64,000 bases of DNA from Alistipes sp. (lineage in GTDB: Bacteria; Bacteroidota; Bacteroidia; Bacteroidales; Rikenellaceae): the NCBI GenBank assembly GCA_017410165.1, contig JAFQRH010000006.1, positions 1 to 64,000 on the forward strand. Reading direction: 5' to 3'. The notes beneath the pieces were generated by a model, which was not told where the DNA came from, searched no databases, and saw only the letters and a program-made list of their open reading frames with translations. A program made the translations under genes and the position numbers. This document shows positions 43,973 to 53,900 of this stretch, piece after piece (position 1 is the stretch's first letter; the number at the start of each line of letters is the position of its first letter).

Positions 43973-46900
43973 TTACAACTCGGTGCCGTTGACAACAACC
44001 TTACCGGTGTTGGTCATCGTTGCATCGTCAATCGTACCCTCATTCAGGCCGACCATCAGACCGATATTCTCGGTGTTGCCCGCATTGGTAATGGTCATCG
44101 TACCGCTGTTCGAGCTGTTTTTGGCCGTTGCGTTTTCCGAGTAGTTCATACCGAGCACCGTACCTGCATAGAGTGGCGAGGTCGATTCTGCCATATCGGC
44201 GGTGATTGTGCCGTAGTTGTGGCAGTCGTTCATCGTCACCTTCTGCAAACCTGCTACGCCGGCGATATAGGTGATACCCGTACCGGTCAGCTGCTTGTTT
44301 ATCTCAACCGAGATAGTCGCCTTGTTGGTACAGCCATCAATACCGTTGTTACAGTTGCCGATAATACCGGCTGCGTAGTTTGCCTTGCTGTTCGAGGTCG
44401 AGAGCGTCACCTTTGCGGTCTCCGTTGTCGAGCAGTTGCTGATAACGGTATCCTCGCCTTCTCGCGTTATAATCTGACCTACGATACCTGCGCAACGTAC
44501 CGATGCCTTCGAGTCGTCGGTGTTGAGCGTGTGCGAACCACTCATCGTACAATCCGATACGCTTGTGCGCGAATAGCCGGCAACACCTGCGGTGTAGAGC
44601 GTGCTATAAGCGGTCTTGGTCTTGATATTCGTTGTGTTCGAGCCCGAGTTCGAGCAACCATCAATCACATAACCGTCGCCAACGACACTTGCCGAGTAGA
44701 TGGTAATGCCCGTTACTTCCACACCGTCACAATTGGTCGTAACCGTGCCCGTATTGTGGCAGTCGCTAACGGTCGTGGAGCAATATCCGACAACACCACC
44801 CGCGCGGAAGTTTGCTTTCTCCGCCGTCATACCCATCAGGGTAAGCGAAACGTTGCCGTTGTTGTCACATCTGGTTACGTTGTATGGCGAGTTTCCAACA
44901 ACACCACCAACGTATGTGTTCTTGTTGTAAGTGTTGATATCTACCACACCCTCGTTCGAGCAATCCTCGACTGCCATCTGCGAATAACCGACAACGCCAC
45001 CTTGCGAAGAAGCCGTACCGCCGGTTGCCAGGCAGTAGTATTTGGTGGTAAACTTACCGTAGTTTGTACAACATCTAACTTTCTCTGTCGAATCGGTTAC
45101 ATTGGTAATACCTGCGCAGCCGACAACGCCACCAAACACAGCGCCTGCATACGCGCCGGCACCTGCATTACCGTCGGTACCACCAGCCCATACGCCCTCA
45201 ACATAGACCTCGCCGTAGTTTTCGCAATAGAAAACTGTGTGGGTTGCCGTTGCAACCACACCACCAACACCCGGACGAGTACCGCCTACTGTGCGCTCGC
45301 CTACCGGAACGGTGTACTCTACCTTGCCGTAGTTATAGCAATATTGAATATTCGCTTCGGCATAACCGATAACACCACCAACGTTGCCATACGTACCACC
45401 GGCAAGTTTCTTGAAGTGGTACTTCACGTTACCGAAGTTGTAACAATCCGTAATGCGTCCGTGATTAACCACCTCGGTAGATTTGTGATATGCAGTCGTA
45501 CCCAAGACGCCACCGACATAGACATTCTTCGGCTGAACGGTCTCCGGGAACTCAACGGTTATATTACCATAGTTGGCACAATTAACGAGGAAATCTTTGC
45601 CGAAGTAATCCTTTGGCGAGGCGTTGGTGTTGTAGTAGGCAACAACACCGCCGACCATCAGGTTCTTCGTGAAATCCTTGTTGTTGGTAACCGTGATGTT
45701 GCCATAGTTTCTACAATCTGCAATATAGCCGTAGCCCGCACCGAACAGACCTGCTACGCGGTGAGTACCGTTGTTAATCTCCGAAGCGGTAACGTCGCCG
45801 AAGTTGGTACAGTTGATTGCCTTACCCGTTGGGTTAATCTTCTCGGCAATAAAAGCACACTGCTTGTCGCTGGTGGAGGTCATACTTTCGGTTGCTGCGG
45901 TAAATGTACACGACTTGTCGATAATGATATTCTTCAACGTACCGGTCACGTTGCAGAAGAGTGGGCGGTCGGCCGTCCAATTCTTAATCTTGTAGCCCTT
46001 ACCGTTGAACGTGCCTGCAAAGTCGCCTGCGGTCCACTCCCAATCAACGCCTGTCATATCGATATCGGCACCGAGCACAACCTCGTCCTCGTCATTCAAA
46101 TAAGCCGAGTAGTCGCCCGCCTTGGCTGCTGCGTGGAAAGCCACGAGTTCCGCAGCCGTGCGGATAACGATGCCCTTCTGTGCCTCGCCCTTGTAGGTGA
46201 GTGTCGGCATTGCGAGCACCTCGCCACCCTTCAACGTAACGCCTTCTGTGGTGTAGGCGGTACGCGACATCGCCTTGCCTGTCTTATCCTCGATGGTTAC
46301 CTTGAAACCGTTGTAATACTCACGGGCAGGGACAGCGAAGATTACCTCTGCCACGCCATTGTTGTACGGAATACCATCCTTGCCAACGATATGGATATAG
46401 TCACAACCCGACGCCCAAGATTCTGTATCGCCTGGTGCAACCCACAACTCGCCTGACACCGTAGCTTCACCCAACGATTCGATGGTCACACTGTGCAGAT
46501 CAACATTGTCACCCTTGGCGATTGAAACCTTAATAAAACTGAACAGGTGAGTCAGTGTTATCGGCTGACCTGCCTCCTCGGCAACACCTGCCATAATGGC
46601 AATCTTATCGGCAAACGACTTGTCGGTGTACTCCTGCTCCGATGGCGAATACACCACAAAATAGTCATTTTCAGCATCGTATCCCTTTACCGCCTCTGCC
46701 GGATAGAAAACGTGATAAGGTGCGGTAACATCCTGCACGGTGAATTGTGCCGAACGTGTGCCTACATCTGCCGGTTTAACCTCCGACGAGGTCTTGCCGT
46801 TTACGGACAAGCGGTCGCCCTCCGACCAAACTACCGTATAGCCGCCGGGGATCTCCTCGCCAATCTGTGTACGCGACGAATCGTCGAGCGTCACACCTAA

Positions 46901-47008
46901 TACTACCTCATTTTGTGGTTGAGGCAAAACATCCTGTGTCGTGTCTGTCGAACACGCTGCGGTCAGCATACCCAATGCCAAACCGAGAATCACGTAGAAC
47001 TTTTTCAT
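43973..47008 (-). CDS. GLUG-repeat surface lipoprotein 2
   Basis: 1011 residues, a close paralogue of the neighbouring lipoprotein: the signal region GLALGMLTAACSTDTT is shared almost letter for letter. The same order follows: fimbrillin-like N-terminal region (DDSSRTQIG, TVVWSEGDRLSVNGK), then about 650 residues of C-x-N-Y-G-x-V and GGVVGY repeats. It stops at KVVVNGTEL, exactly where the paralogue continues into its extra C-terminal domain. I start at MKKFYVILG; the ATG 21 nt upstream overlaps the leader. A frameshifted tiny ORF lies 27 nt upstream. The gene is read as part of that cassette and ends at a strong hairpin. Confidence 0.85.
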   Translation of the reverse strand: MKKFYVILGLALGMLTAACSTDTTQDVLPQPQNEVVLGVTLDDSSRTQIGEEIPGGYTVVWSEGDRLSVNGKTSSEVKPADVGTRSAQFTVQDVTAPYHVFYPAEAVKGYDAENDYFVVYSPSEQEYTDKSFADKIAIMAGVAEEAGQPITLTHLFSFIKVSIAKGDNVDLHSVTIESLGEATVSGELWVAPGDTESWASGCDYIHIVGKDGIPYNNGVAEVIFAVPAREYYNGFKVTIEDKTGKAMSRTAYTTEGVTLKGGEVLAMPTLTYKGEAQKGIVIRTAAELVAFHAAAKAGDYSAYLNDEDEVVLGADIDMTGVDWEWTAGDFAGTFNGKGYKIKNWTADRPLFCNVTGTLKNIIIDKSCTFTAATESMTSTSDKQCAFIAEKINPTGKAINCTNFGDVTASEINNGTHRVAGLFGAGYGYIADCRNYGNITVTNNKDFTKNLMVGGVVAYYNTNASPKDYFGKDFLVNCANYGNITVEFPETVQPKNVYVGGVLGTTAYHKSTEVVNHGRITDCYNFGNVKYHFKKLAGGTYGNVGGVIGYAEANIQYCYNYGKVEYTVPVGERTVGGTRPGVGGVVATATHTVFYCENYGEVYVEGVWAGGTDGNAGAGAYAGAVFGGVVGCAGITNVTDSTEKVRCCTNYGKFTTKYYCLATGGTASSQGGVVGYSQMAVEDCSNEGVVDINTYNKNTYVGGVVGNSPYNVTRCDNNGNVSLTLMGMTAEKANFRAGGVVGYCSTTVSDCHNTGTVTTNCDGVEVTGITIYSASVVGDGYVIDGCSNSGSNTTNIKTKTAYSTLYTAGVAGYSRTSVSDCTMSGSHTLNTDDSKASVRCAGIVGQIITREGEDTVISNCSTTETAKVTLSTSNSKANYAAGIIGNCNNGIDGCTNKATISVEINKQLTGTGITYIAGVAGLQKVTMNDCHNYGTITADMAESTSPLYAGTVLGMNYSENATAKNSSNSGTMTITNAGNTENIGLMVGLNEGTIDDATMTNTGKVVVNGTEL

Positions 47009-47035
47009 AATCTTTCCTTTGTTTAGCATTGTTTT

Positions 47036-47189
47036 TTACTGTGCATTAAGTTCATCCCATTCGCCCTCTTTTTCGGTGAGGTCGCCCAATACGGCACTCG
47101 TCTGGAATCCCGCCTCGCAACGTATGTTAATGTTGCGCAGCGTCGGGGTCTGGTACGTTCCCCCCCCCCAATTTCAGCATTGTTTTCAT
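47036..47189 (-). pseudogene. Tiny ORF 2 upstream of GLUG lipoprotein 2, frame broken at a G10 tract
   Basis: From the ATG the frame reads MKTMLKL, enters a run of ten G (47160-47169 as C on the plus strand) and then stops early. Removing one G would give a 50-residue product, continuing TYQTPTLRNINIRCEAGF and ending GEWDELNAQ, which aligns well with tiny ORF 1 (Y-x-x-P-T-x-R-N-I-x-x-R-C-E-A-G-F). So the sequence here is off by one base. The cause could be phase variation by slipped-strand replication, a dead copy, or a sequencing or assembly error in the homopolymer. Confidence 0.65.
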
Positions 47190-47219
47190 AAAAATAGTTA
47201 GTTTAATGTTTTTTATATA

Positions 47220-47400
47220 GTTTGCGTTTTTTTTGCGTTGGTTTTTTGCTATTTGCTTATTTGTTGGTTCGCTATTTTGCGTTTTGTTGGTTTGCTATTT
47301 GCTTATTTGTTGGTTCGCTATTTTGCGTTTTGTTGGTTTGCTATTTTGCTTATTTGTTGTTTGCGTTTTTGCTGTTTGTTTTCTCTGTTTTGCCACCCTC
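47220..47400. repeat. T/G-rich tandem repeat upstream of cassette 2
   Basis: Two copies, with a period of about 48 bp, of GCTATTTGCTTATTTGTTGG, TTCGCTATTTTGCGTTTTG and so on, followed by degenerate copies. On the minus strand this is the A/C-rich leader of cassette 2. A hydrophobic ORF on the plus strand arises only from the repeat. Confidence 0.75.
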
Positions 47401-47515
47401 TACCGTTGAGGATTTAACACATTACCGCAAATTAATTATCAAAAATAGAACAAATCCGAATAAAAACCAAATTTTTTGCCAAAAAGTGCTGATTTATTTG
47501 CATTTCTGCTGTTGA

Positions 47516-47745
47516 GGACGGGTAGGGAGTTTAGGGAATTTAGGGGCGGGTAGGGAGTTTAGAGGGGGTAGGGAATTTAGGGAGTTTAGGGTGAGGGCTG
47601 ACCTTACTTGACCTTACTTGACTTTACTTGACCTTACTCGACTTTACTTGACTTTATCCGACCTTACCCGACCTTACTTTACTTGACCTTAAAGCCGCCA
47701 AAGGCGCGTGACCTTACTTGCCTTACCCGACCTTATTAAAAGCCA
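47516..47745. repeat. Composite array, inverted orientation
   Basis: Reads TAGGGAGTTTAGGGAATTTA units first, then GACCTTACTTGACCTTACCC units, that is, the reverse complement of the arrays near 5.9 and 39.9 kb. It includes the spacer AAAGCCGCCAAAGGCGCGTG. It lies between cassette 2 and the mechanosensitive channel gene. Confidence 0.9.
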
Positions 47746-47902
47746 CTAACGCAACCGCGGAGAAAAAAGCCGAACCTTTTTCTCTTTTTTTATTATAGGT
47801 GTCAGAAGTTGAATCACTCTTATCTTCTTGCATAAAGATAGGATATATTAAGATGGTGTAAAAATCCAATAATCTAAATATTATTTATTGCGATACTTTT
47901 AT

Positions 47903-47910
47903 TACCTTTG
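47903..47910 (+). promoter_or_regulatory. -7 box upstream of the MscS-family gene
   Basis: TACCTTTG, 27 nt before the start codon in AT-rich DNA. The -33 box is not clear. Confidence 0.5.
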
Positions 47911-47937
47911 TACTGACTAACTTAAAAAATACGCCAA

Positions 47938-50352
47938 ATGAAGAGGTTTTTGCACTATTTCATAGTCACATTATTTCTGCTTCTGCACGCAATTCCGGCA
48001 CACGCCGTGCTCAAAGGTTACTCGCTTAACGAGACGGTGATAATGCTCCGTTCGGAGTTGGAGGTTTTTACCCGACAGGTGAATACTATGCACTCCGATT
48101 TTATGAAGGCACGCGATGACTACAAGGCCGAATTGCAGGAGTTTCGCAGGGAGATGGCATCGGCAAAGTTGAGTCTCTTCTCGCAGCAAGAGCAGTATGT
48201 CTTCGGTAATGCCTATGCCTCGGAGGTGGCGAAGCGGTTATGTGACGATTTCTATGGTCGCAATCTGCCGATAGAGCTTTGGAGGACAACCTACGAGCGC
48301 ACTCTGTCGCGCTGCCAGCAATTGCACAAAACCCTCTCCGAAATCGACCCTGCACTGTTGGACGACGGTGCAAGGCATAGCCGCGAGGAGGGTCTTGCGT
48401 ATATTGACCAAGTGGTTGCAAGCATCAACACGTGGCACGACCAGATATTGGACGACCTCGACAAATACAGGGAGTTAGCCGCCGAGGTCGAGGCCCTTCA
48501 ACGCGACATTGACAGCAACTACAACTACATCCTTAACTCGATGCTGCTCACCCCCGACAAGCAACCAACGCACAAGGTGTTCAGCGAGAATTTTGCCTCG
48601 AATTGGAGTTCGTTCAAGAATACCGTTGTGGGCATCTTTGGTGCGTCGCACTACTACGGATGGGAGTTTCAGGATAAGTGGAACGCCGAGGCACTGTTTA
48701 TCATCCTCGCAGGCGTAATTGCGTTTTTTGTAGGCGTTTTATTCGCCATCTTGGCACTATATTGCGGGTGGATAAAGCGGTGGAAACTTATGGAGAACCA
48801 CCCCGCAATATTCTCGATATTCTGCGGCTGGAATGCCGTGACAATCACCTACTTCGTCATCAAGGTTGCCGTCACGTCAAATCCATTCTTTGGCTCGGCA
48901 CTCAATCTCGTTATTGAGTTGTGTCTGATGTACGTAATGCTCAATTTCAGCGTACTTCTTCGTATGAAGAGCGACCAACTCATCCCGACGATTCTCGCCT
49001 ATATGCCTACGGTCGCGCTCTCGGCCATCATCTTCCTCTTCCGTCTGTTGTTGGTGGATATAAATGTCGTGCGAATCGCCTATCCCGTGACGCTGCTCGC
49101 CCTTATCGTGGCACAGATATTCGTCATACTGCGTCTGCACCGAAAACTGTTGCCGCTCGATAGATACGTGAGCATCTTGGCCGTATTGCTCTTCTCGCTG
49201 TGCTTTATGATGAACTTCTGGGGCTACTACTACCTCTCGGTATATGTTGCACTCTCTTGGGCGATATTCATCATCGGACACCTTGTGCTGTCGTGCTTCT
49301 ACAACTATCTCTACCGCGTGGAGCGCAGACGCTTGGTGAAGGACGAAGAGGGCTACCGACACTCGTGGATGCCGTTTACGTTCAAGTGGTTATTCAAGCC
49401 GATGTCGTTGATTTTGGTGCTGTTGGTGTGCACGTTGGAGTGTGTCCACGTCTTCAACATCAACGAGTGGTTTAACGGCGTGTTTGACTACAAGTTCGTG
49501 AACTTCCCCGACATCGTATGCGTCTCGGCAAGGCGCGTGTTCTTCATCGTTATTAGCGCGATACTCACCAACTACTTCGTACACTTGGTGAACCACATAC
49601 TCCGTATTCGCTACCACGAGCGAGCCGACGTGGGAGCCATCAACCTCTCTCGCAACATCTTTGCTATCGTCGTGTGGTGCGTATTCGTGTTGCTGTCGCT
49701 GGCATACATCGAGGTCAACTACATAGGTATATTAGCCACGTTGGGAGGTTTTGCCATAGGTCTTGGTGTGGCGTTGCGCGACACGTTCGACTGCCTGCTC
49801 TGCGGTATTATCCTTATGATGGGCCGCATCAAGATTGGCGACTACGTCGAAATCGGCAATAGTTATCGTGGCAAGGTCATCGATATACAGTACCGCAGCA
49901 CGCTTATCGAGACGGACGACGGAGCCGTTATCTCGGTGTTCAACACGCAGTTCTTCGACAAAGATTTTAGAAATATGAGCTACACGGGCGACTACCAGCG
50001 ACTCCATATCGCATTCCGCGTGCAGAAGGAGATCGACACTGTGAAGGTGCGCGAGATGCTTGCCCAAGCACTTACTGAGAAGGTGCCCGAGATAGCCAAA
50101 CATCCTGCTCCGGTCATCCTTTTCGGGTCGAGCGACAACTACCATATCAATATGATTGCCCAAGTGTGGGTGTCGGTGTACGATTACGACGAGGGAATCT
50201 CGAACGTGAAAGAGACGCTCTTCAACACGCTCTTCGAGCACGGATTGAGAGATATGAGCGTTGAGTCGCGCGTAATCTTCACGAAAGATATTATGGATGT
50301 CAAGGAGGCAGACATATATATCCCAAAGGGCATAAAGAGGGTTGAAGATTAG
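47938..50352 (+). CDS. Large MscS-family mechanosensitive channel
   Basis: 804 residues. A signal peptide (ends AIPAHA) is followed by a periplasmic helical and coiled-coil region to about residue 220 (LNETVIMLRSELEVFTRQVNTM, DKYRELAAEVEALQRDI). About ten membrane helices come next, then the conserved MscS pore helix and beta domain: GILATLGGFAIGLGVALRDTFDCLLCGIILMMG, IKIGDYVEIGNSYRGKVIDIQYRSTLIETDDGAVISVFNTQFF. The size and long periplasmic region resemble MscK or YbdG-type members rather than minimal MscS. It would release solutes under hypo-osmotic shock. It is monocistronic. Confidence 0.92.
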   Translation: MKRFLHYFIVTLFLLLHAIPAHAVLKGYSLNETVIMLRSELEVFTRQVNTMHSDFMKARDDYKAELQEFRREMASAKLSLFSQQEQYVFGNAYASEVAKRLCDDFYGRNLPIELWRTTYERTLSRCQQLHKTLSEIDPALLDDGARHSREEGLAYIDQVVASINTWHDQILDDLDKYRELAAEVEALQRDIDSNYNYILNSMLLTPDKQPTHKVFSENFASNWSSFKNTVVGIFGASHYYGWEFQDKWNAEALFIILAGVIAFFVGVLFAILALYCGWIKRWKLMENHPAIFSIFCGWNAVTITYFVIKVAVTSNPFFGSALNLVIELCLMYVMLNFSVLLRMKSDQLIPTILAYMPTVALSAIIFLFRLLLVDINVVRIAYPVTLLALIVAQIFVILRLHRKLLPLDRYVSILAVLLFSLCFMMNFWGYYYLSVYVALSWAIFIIGHLVLSCFYNYLYRVERRRLVKDEEGYRHSWMPFTFKWLFKPMSLILVLLVCTLECVHVFNINEWFNGVFDYKFVNFPDIVCVSARRVFFIVISAILTNYFVHLVNHILRIRYHERADVGAINLSRNIFAIVVWCVFVLLSLAYIEVNYIGILATLGGFAIGLGVALRDTFDCLLCGIILMMGRIKIGDYVEIGNSYRGKVIDIQYRSTLIETDDGAVISVFNTQFFDKDFRNMSYTGDYQRLHIAFRVQKEIDTVKVREMLAQALTEKVPEIAKHPAPVILFGSSDNYHINMIAQVWVSVYDYDEGISNVKETLFNTLFEHGLRDMSVESRVIFTKDIMDVKEADIYIPKGIKRVED

Positions 50353-50552
50353 CAGTTTAGGGAGTTTAGGGAGTTTAGAGAGTTTAGCGGTCTATGCCTC
50401 TACCATTCCTAAATTCCCTAAACTCCCTAAACTCCTTAAAACCCCTACTCCCTACCACAAAAAAAACCTTACTTGACCTTAAAGCAACCGCAGGTTGCGC
50501 GACCTTATTTGACCTTACCCGACCTTACCCGACCTTACCCGACCTTACCCCA
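50353..50552. repeat. Composite array, mixed orientation
   Basis: TTTAGGGAG units, a spacer, then CCCTAAACT units facing them, so the two TAGGG-type runs form an inverted pair. Then GACCTTAAAGCAACCGCAGG hairpin sequence and about six GACCTTACCC units. The remaining DNA up to the next promoter is A-rich with no gene. Confidence 0.88.
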
Positions 50553-50706
50553 AAAATTCAAAAAAATCGCAAAAATCACACCCCTTTGCGAAAATTTTGC
50601 AAAAACACAGCCGTAAATTCTCAAAAAAAATCGGCAAAAAATCCTCGTCCGAAAAAATATCCCGCAAAATCCGTCTGAATATTTTTGCAAAAAACCGAAT
50701 GCCGGC

Positions 50707-50737
50707 TTTGTTTTTATAAAAACAAATCTTATCTTTG
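50707..50737 (+). promoter_or_regulatory. Promoter of cassette 3 (tiny ORF plus phosphoesterase)
   Basis: TTTG, exactly 19 nt, then TATCTTTG: a full consensus match, 40 nt before the tiny ORF. Confidence 0.82.
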
Positions 50738-50777
50738 CGGTAACTATAACTAACTAAACTAATAACGCTTAACTAAT

Positions 50778-50948
50778 ATGACCAAGATCACGAGAGATCT
50801 TCGATCTCCCTATTTGCCTCCACAGCTCGATGTGGAGGTCTTTGCCACTGAATGTGGTTTTCAAGTAACAGGCAGTATCACAGAATCCAACGGCGGAGGC
50901 GACAACTCCATCGCCGACCCGGATGTCGATTACATCGAGGGTTGGTAG
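50778..50948 (+). CDS. Tiny ORF 3 upstream of the giant phosphoesterase
   Basis: 56 residues starting MTKITRDLRSPYLPPQLDVE and ending DYIEGW. It shows the family pattern Y-L-P-P, a hydrophobic strand, E-C-G-F and a final Trp, with a glycine- and Asp-rich tail. There is no signal peptide. A strong promoter sits just upstream and the giant lipoprotein starts 50 nt downstream, so it is very probably expressed. It is less similar to tiny ORFs 1 and 2 than they are to each other, as are the lipoproteins they precede. Function unknown. Confidence 0.7.
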   Translation: MTKITRDLRSPYLPPQLDVEVFATECGFQVTGSITESNGGGDNSIADPDVDYIEGW

Positions 50949-50998
50949 CCGAATATATGTGTAACTGTGTAATTAACCACTTAAAAACCGCAATCAGA

Positions 50999-53900
50999 AT
51001 GAAAAGAATTTTTACAACCATATTTGCTTTGACGCTCCTTGCGTCTTGTTCGCAGTTCGAGGATATCGACATCATCGTTCAGCCATCCAATCCAAATCTC
51101 GGCAGTGGCCGTCTCTCCGAGTTTACGGCCGCAGACGAGCTCACCAACACCGAGGGCTCGCGTGCGGGTATCGACGAGAATCACACGTCGATTTGGAGCA
51201 ATAACGACAACTTGACGGTCGTGCGTTTCGACTCTTCGACCTCTGCGCCGGTTTTGGTGCATTGTAACTCGCCGGAGAACTCGTTGTCGGAGGACAGAAA
51301 GACCATTTTGTTCAACTGCGAGGAGAACTCGAACGACAACGCGACCGACAACTTTATCTACAAGAGCGGTGTCGAGCAGTACGCCATCTATCCGCAGATG
51401 CCGTCTGCCGAGCCAATCGACTTTTCCGGTGGTAAAGTTGGCAGCCGCATCTTCAAGGTGGATTTGCCTAACCAGACGCTGTATAGCGAGACCGATTTCC
51501 ACTATCCGTTGCTCGTTGGTCGTTGGGATGAGTCGGCAGAGATGTTCCGTTTCAAGAATCCGCTTGCAACCATCAAACTCACACTCAAAGCACCGACCGA
51601 CAAGGTCTATCACCTGCGCTCGATTACCGTTACGGGTCGCAATATGGAGCATATGTGGGGCAAGGCGACCATCACGGCAAACGCTACGGGCGACAGCTCG
51701 GTTGTCTTCGATGACGACGATGCAACGTACTACGCTTCGATGAACTGCTTGCAGACCACCGAGAGCGGCACTTTGGAGGGTTACGAGGTGACCGACGCAG
51801 GTGCCGTATTCTACGTTGCCATTCCGGCACAAACCTACTCGCGCGGTCTGAATATCTCGCTCATCTGCGACGAGGGTGTTATGGACCAGACGCTGAAAAC
51901 GTCGGGCATCACCGTTGCGGCCAACAAGTTGCTCGTGACGCCGACGCTCACGATGGATGTCGATGAGAGTGGCATCTATACCGCGATGTTGCGTTGTACG
52001 GACTCCACAATCGGTATTGCGTGGACCACGCTCGCAACCAACGCCCCTTATCTGAACCAAATCTTCCCGGAGGAGGGTACGCATAACTACAAGAGCGAAA
52101 AGGCCAAGACATACAAAGTCGCACTCTATAAGGATGCTGCTTGCAGCCAGCTGCACGTAAGTTGGATGATGACGGGCAACAAGTTCAAGAATGCCGCTGG
52201 CGATTGGCAGACACTCTTCAACGATGTAACCTACCCACAGCGATTCACCTTCTCGGGTCTTACGCCGAACACGACCTACTACTTTACGGTAACGGCCGAC
52301 GGTGTAACCTCGCGTGCGCGTCAAGTCGCTACGCTTCCGAAGTCGTACACCGGCACGGTGACCTCATCGGGCGCAAAGGCGGGCAACACGATCGTCTATC
52401 AGAACTTTGCCAACCTGATTATGGGTGGCGATATCACTTCGCGCAGCCCGGGCTATTCGAGCTACGTTCGTAACACCTATACCACCGTTGCCCAAGCGAC
52501 CGCAACGGGCGAGACCCCGACACTGAGCAATGCCTCGACAGGCGAATACTCGGAGTTCTACCTATGCGATTCGGGTACGGAGATGGGTCTGTTCAACACA
52601 ATGCACAACTCGATATCGAGTATGGGTTTGAGCAGTTGGTCGTGGTATGCGGAGAGCAACGCCGAGGGTCGCGTCATTGCGCGTGCCGGCTACGTTAAAC
52701 TCGGTACGTCGGACGGCAAGGCGGCTATCGTCACTCCGGCACTGACAGCACTCGGCTCGAATGTGGCAACCGTTACGGTTAAGTTCCGCGCCTGCCCTTA
52801 TGGTGGTGCATCGATGGATCCGGCCGAGGCGGATATCGCTGTTCGTCTGTTGAATGGCGGTACGATTTCGACCTCCGCAAAGCCATATAACCAACTTACC
52901 GGCTACACGGTCGTACAGAGCCACCCGCTGACGTTGGAGGGCAACCAGACCTCGTGGAAGCAGTACGAGGTGACCTTTGCGGGCGCAACCAAAACGTCGC
53001 GTATCGCATTCGACGGCAACCGTCCGGAGTCGGCTATGCCTAACCGCTTTATGATTGACGAGGTGCAGGTAATCGTTAAGTCGCTCGACGGTGTAACGGC
53101 AAGCGTTGTTCGCGCTACCGATACGACTATTGCAGTGGGTTGGACTATTACACCTGCGAATATCCCATATTTGGGCATTGCAAATACAGCGAAAATCACC
53201 TCGTCGGCAGTGACGTTCGCTACTGACATCACAAAAGTTTGGGAGGTAGGTATATACTCGGATGCTGCTTGCACCAAGGCGGTACAGGTGCTGAAAAATG
53301 TCGCTCTTGACCAAAGCAGCAAAGCACTCTATACCGATCTCGCCGGTGGTCTGCCACCACGCTTTACGTTCAATGGTCTGACGCCGGACACCACCTACTA
53401 TGTGATGATTAAGAACGAGACCGACGGTACGCAAATGGGTTCGGCGTTGGAGGTTAAAACCGCGCCATCGGCAGCCGACGCATCGAAGCTTGTAACCGAG
53501 GCGGGCAAAGCCAAGGCGGGCGATTTGATTGTGTTCCAGAACTTTGCCGGAATGACCGCTTTCAGCGATAACACCTCAAAATCTGCAGGTTACTATCTTG
53601 GTGGTCACTCTTCGGCAACCGCACAGCCAATTATCCAAGGTACGGTAACTTGTGGCTCGAACTATTTGAGCCGTAAGGTTAATGGCAATGGTCCTAATTC
53701 GAGTGGTGCAGGTCTCTTCTCGTCGTGGGAGCAGTGTGCCGGGTCGTGCGGCTTCCTCGGTTGGGGATGGTCCGGCTCGGATCTTACACGTGCAGATTAT
53801 ATGGGTATCCAAACCGGTTACCTCCGAGTGGGTGTTAAAACCGCTTATAGTGCTATGCTCTACTCGCCACAACTCTCGGCTCTGCCGGGCAAGGCGACCG

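Noticed and set aside
44219-46456. Plus-strand ORF of 745 codons inside GLUG lipoprotein 2
   Set aside because: Mirror image of the repeated GLUG codons on the opposite strand.
47019-47201. Plus-strand 60-codon ORF opposite tiny ORF 2
   Set aside because: It is the antisense reading of the tiny ORF and of its G10 tract; no independent signals support it.
47222-47515. Hydrophobic 97-codon plus-strand ORF
   Set aside because: Built only from the T/G-rich tandem repeat; the apparent membrane protein is a composition artefact.
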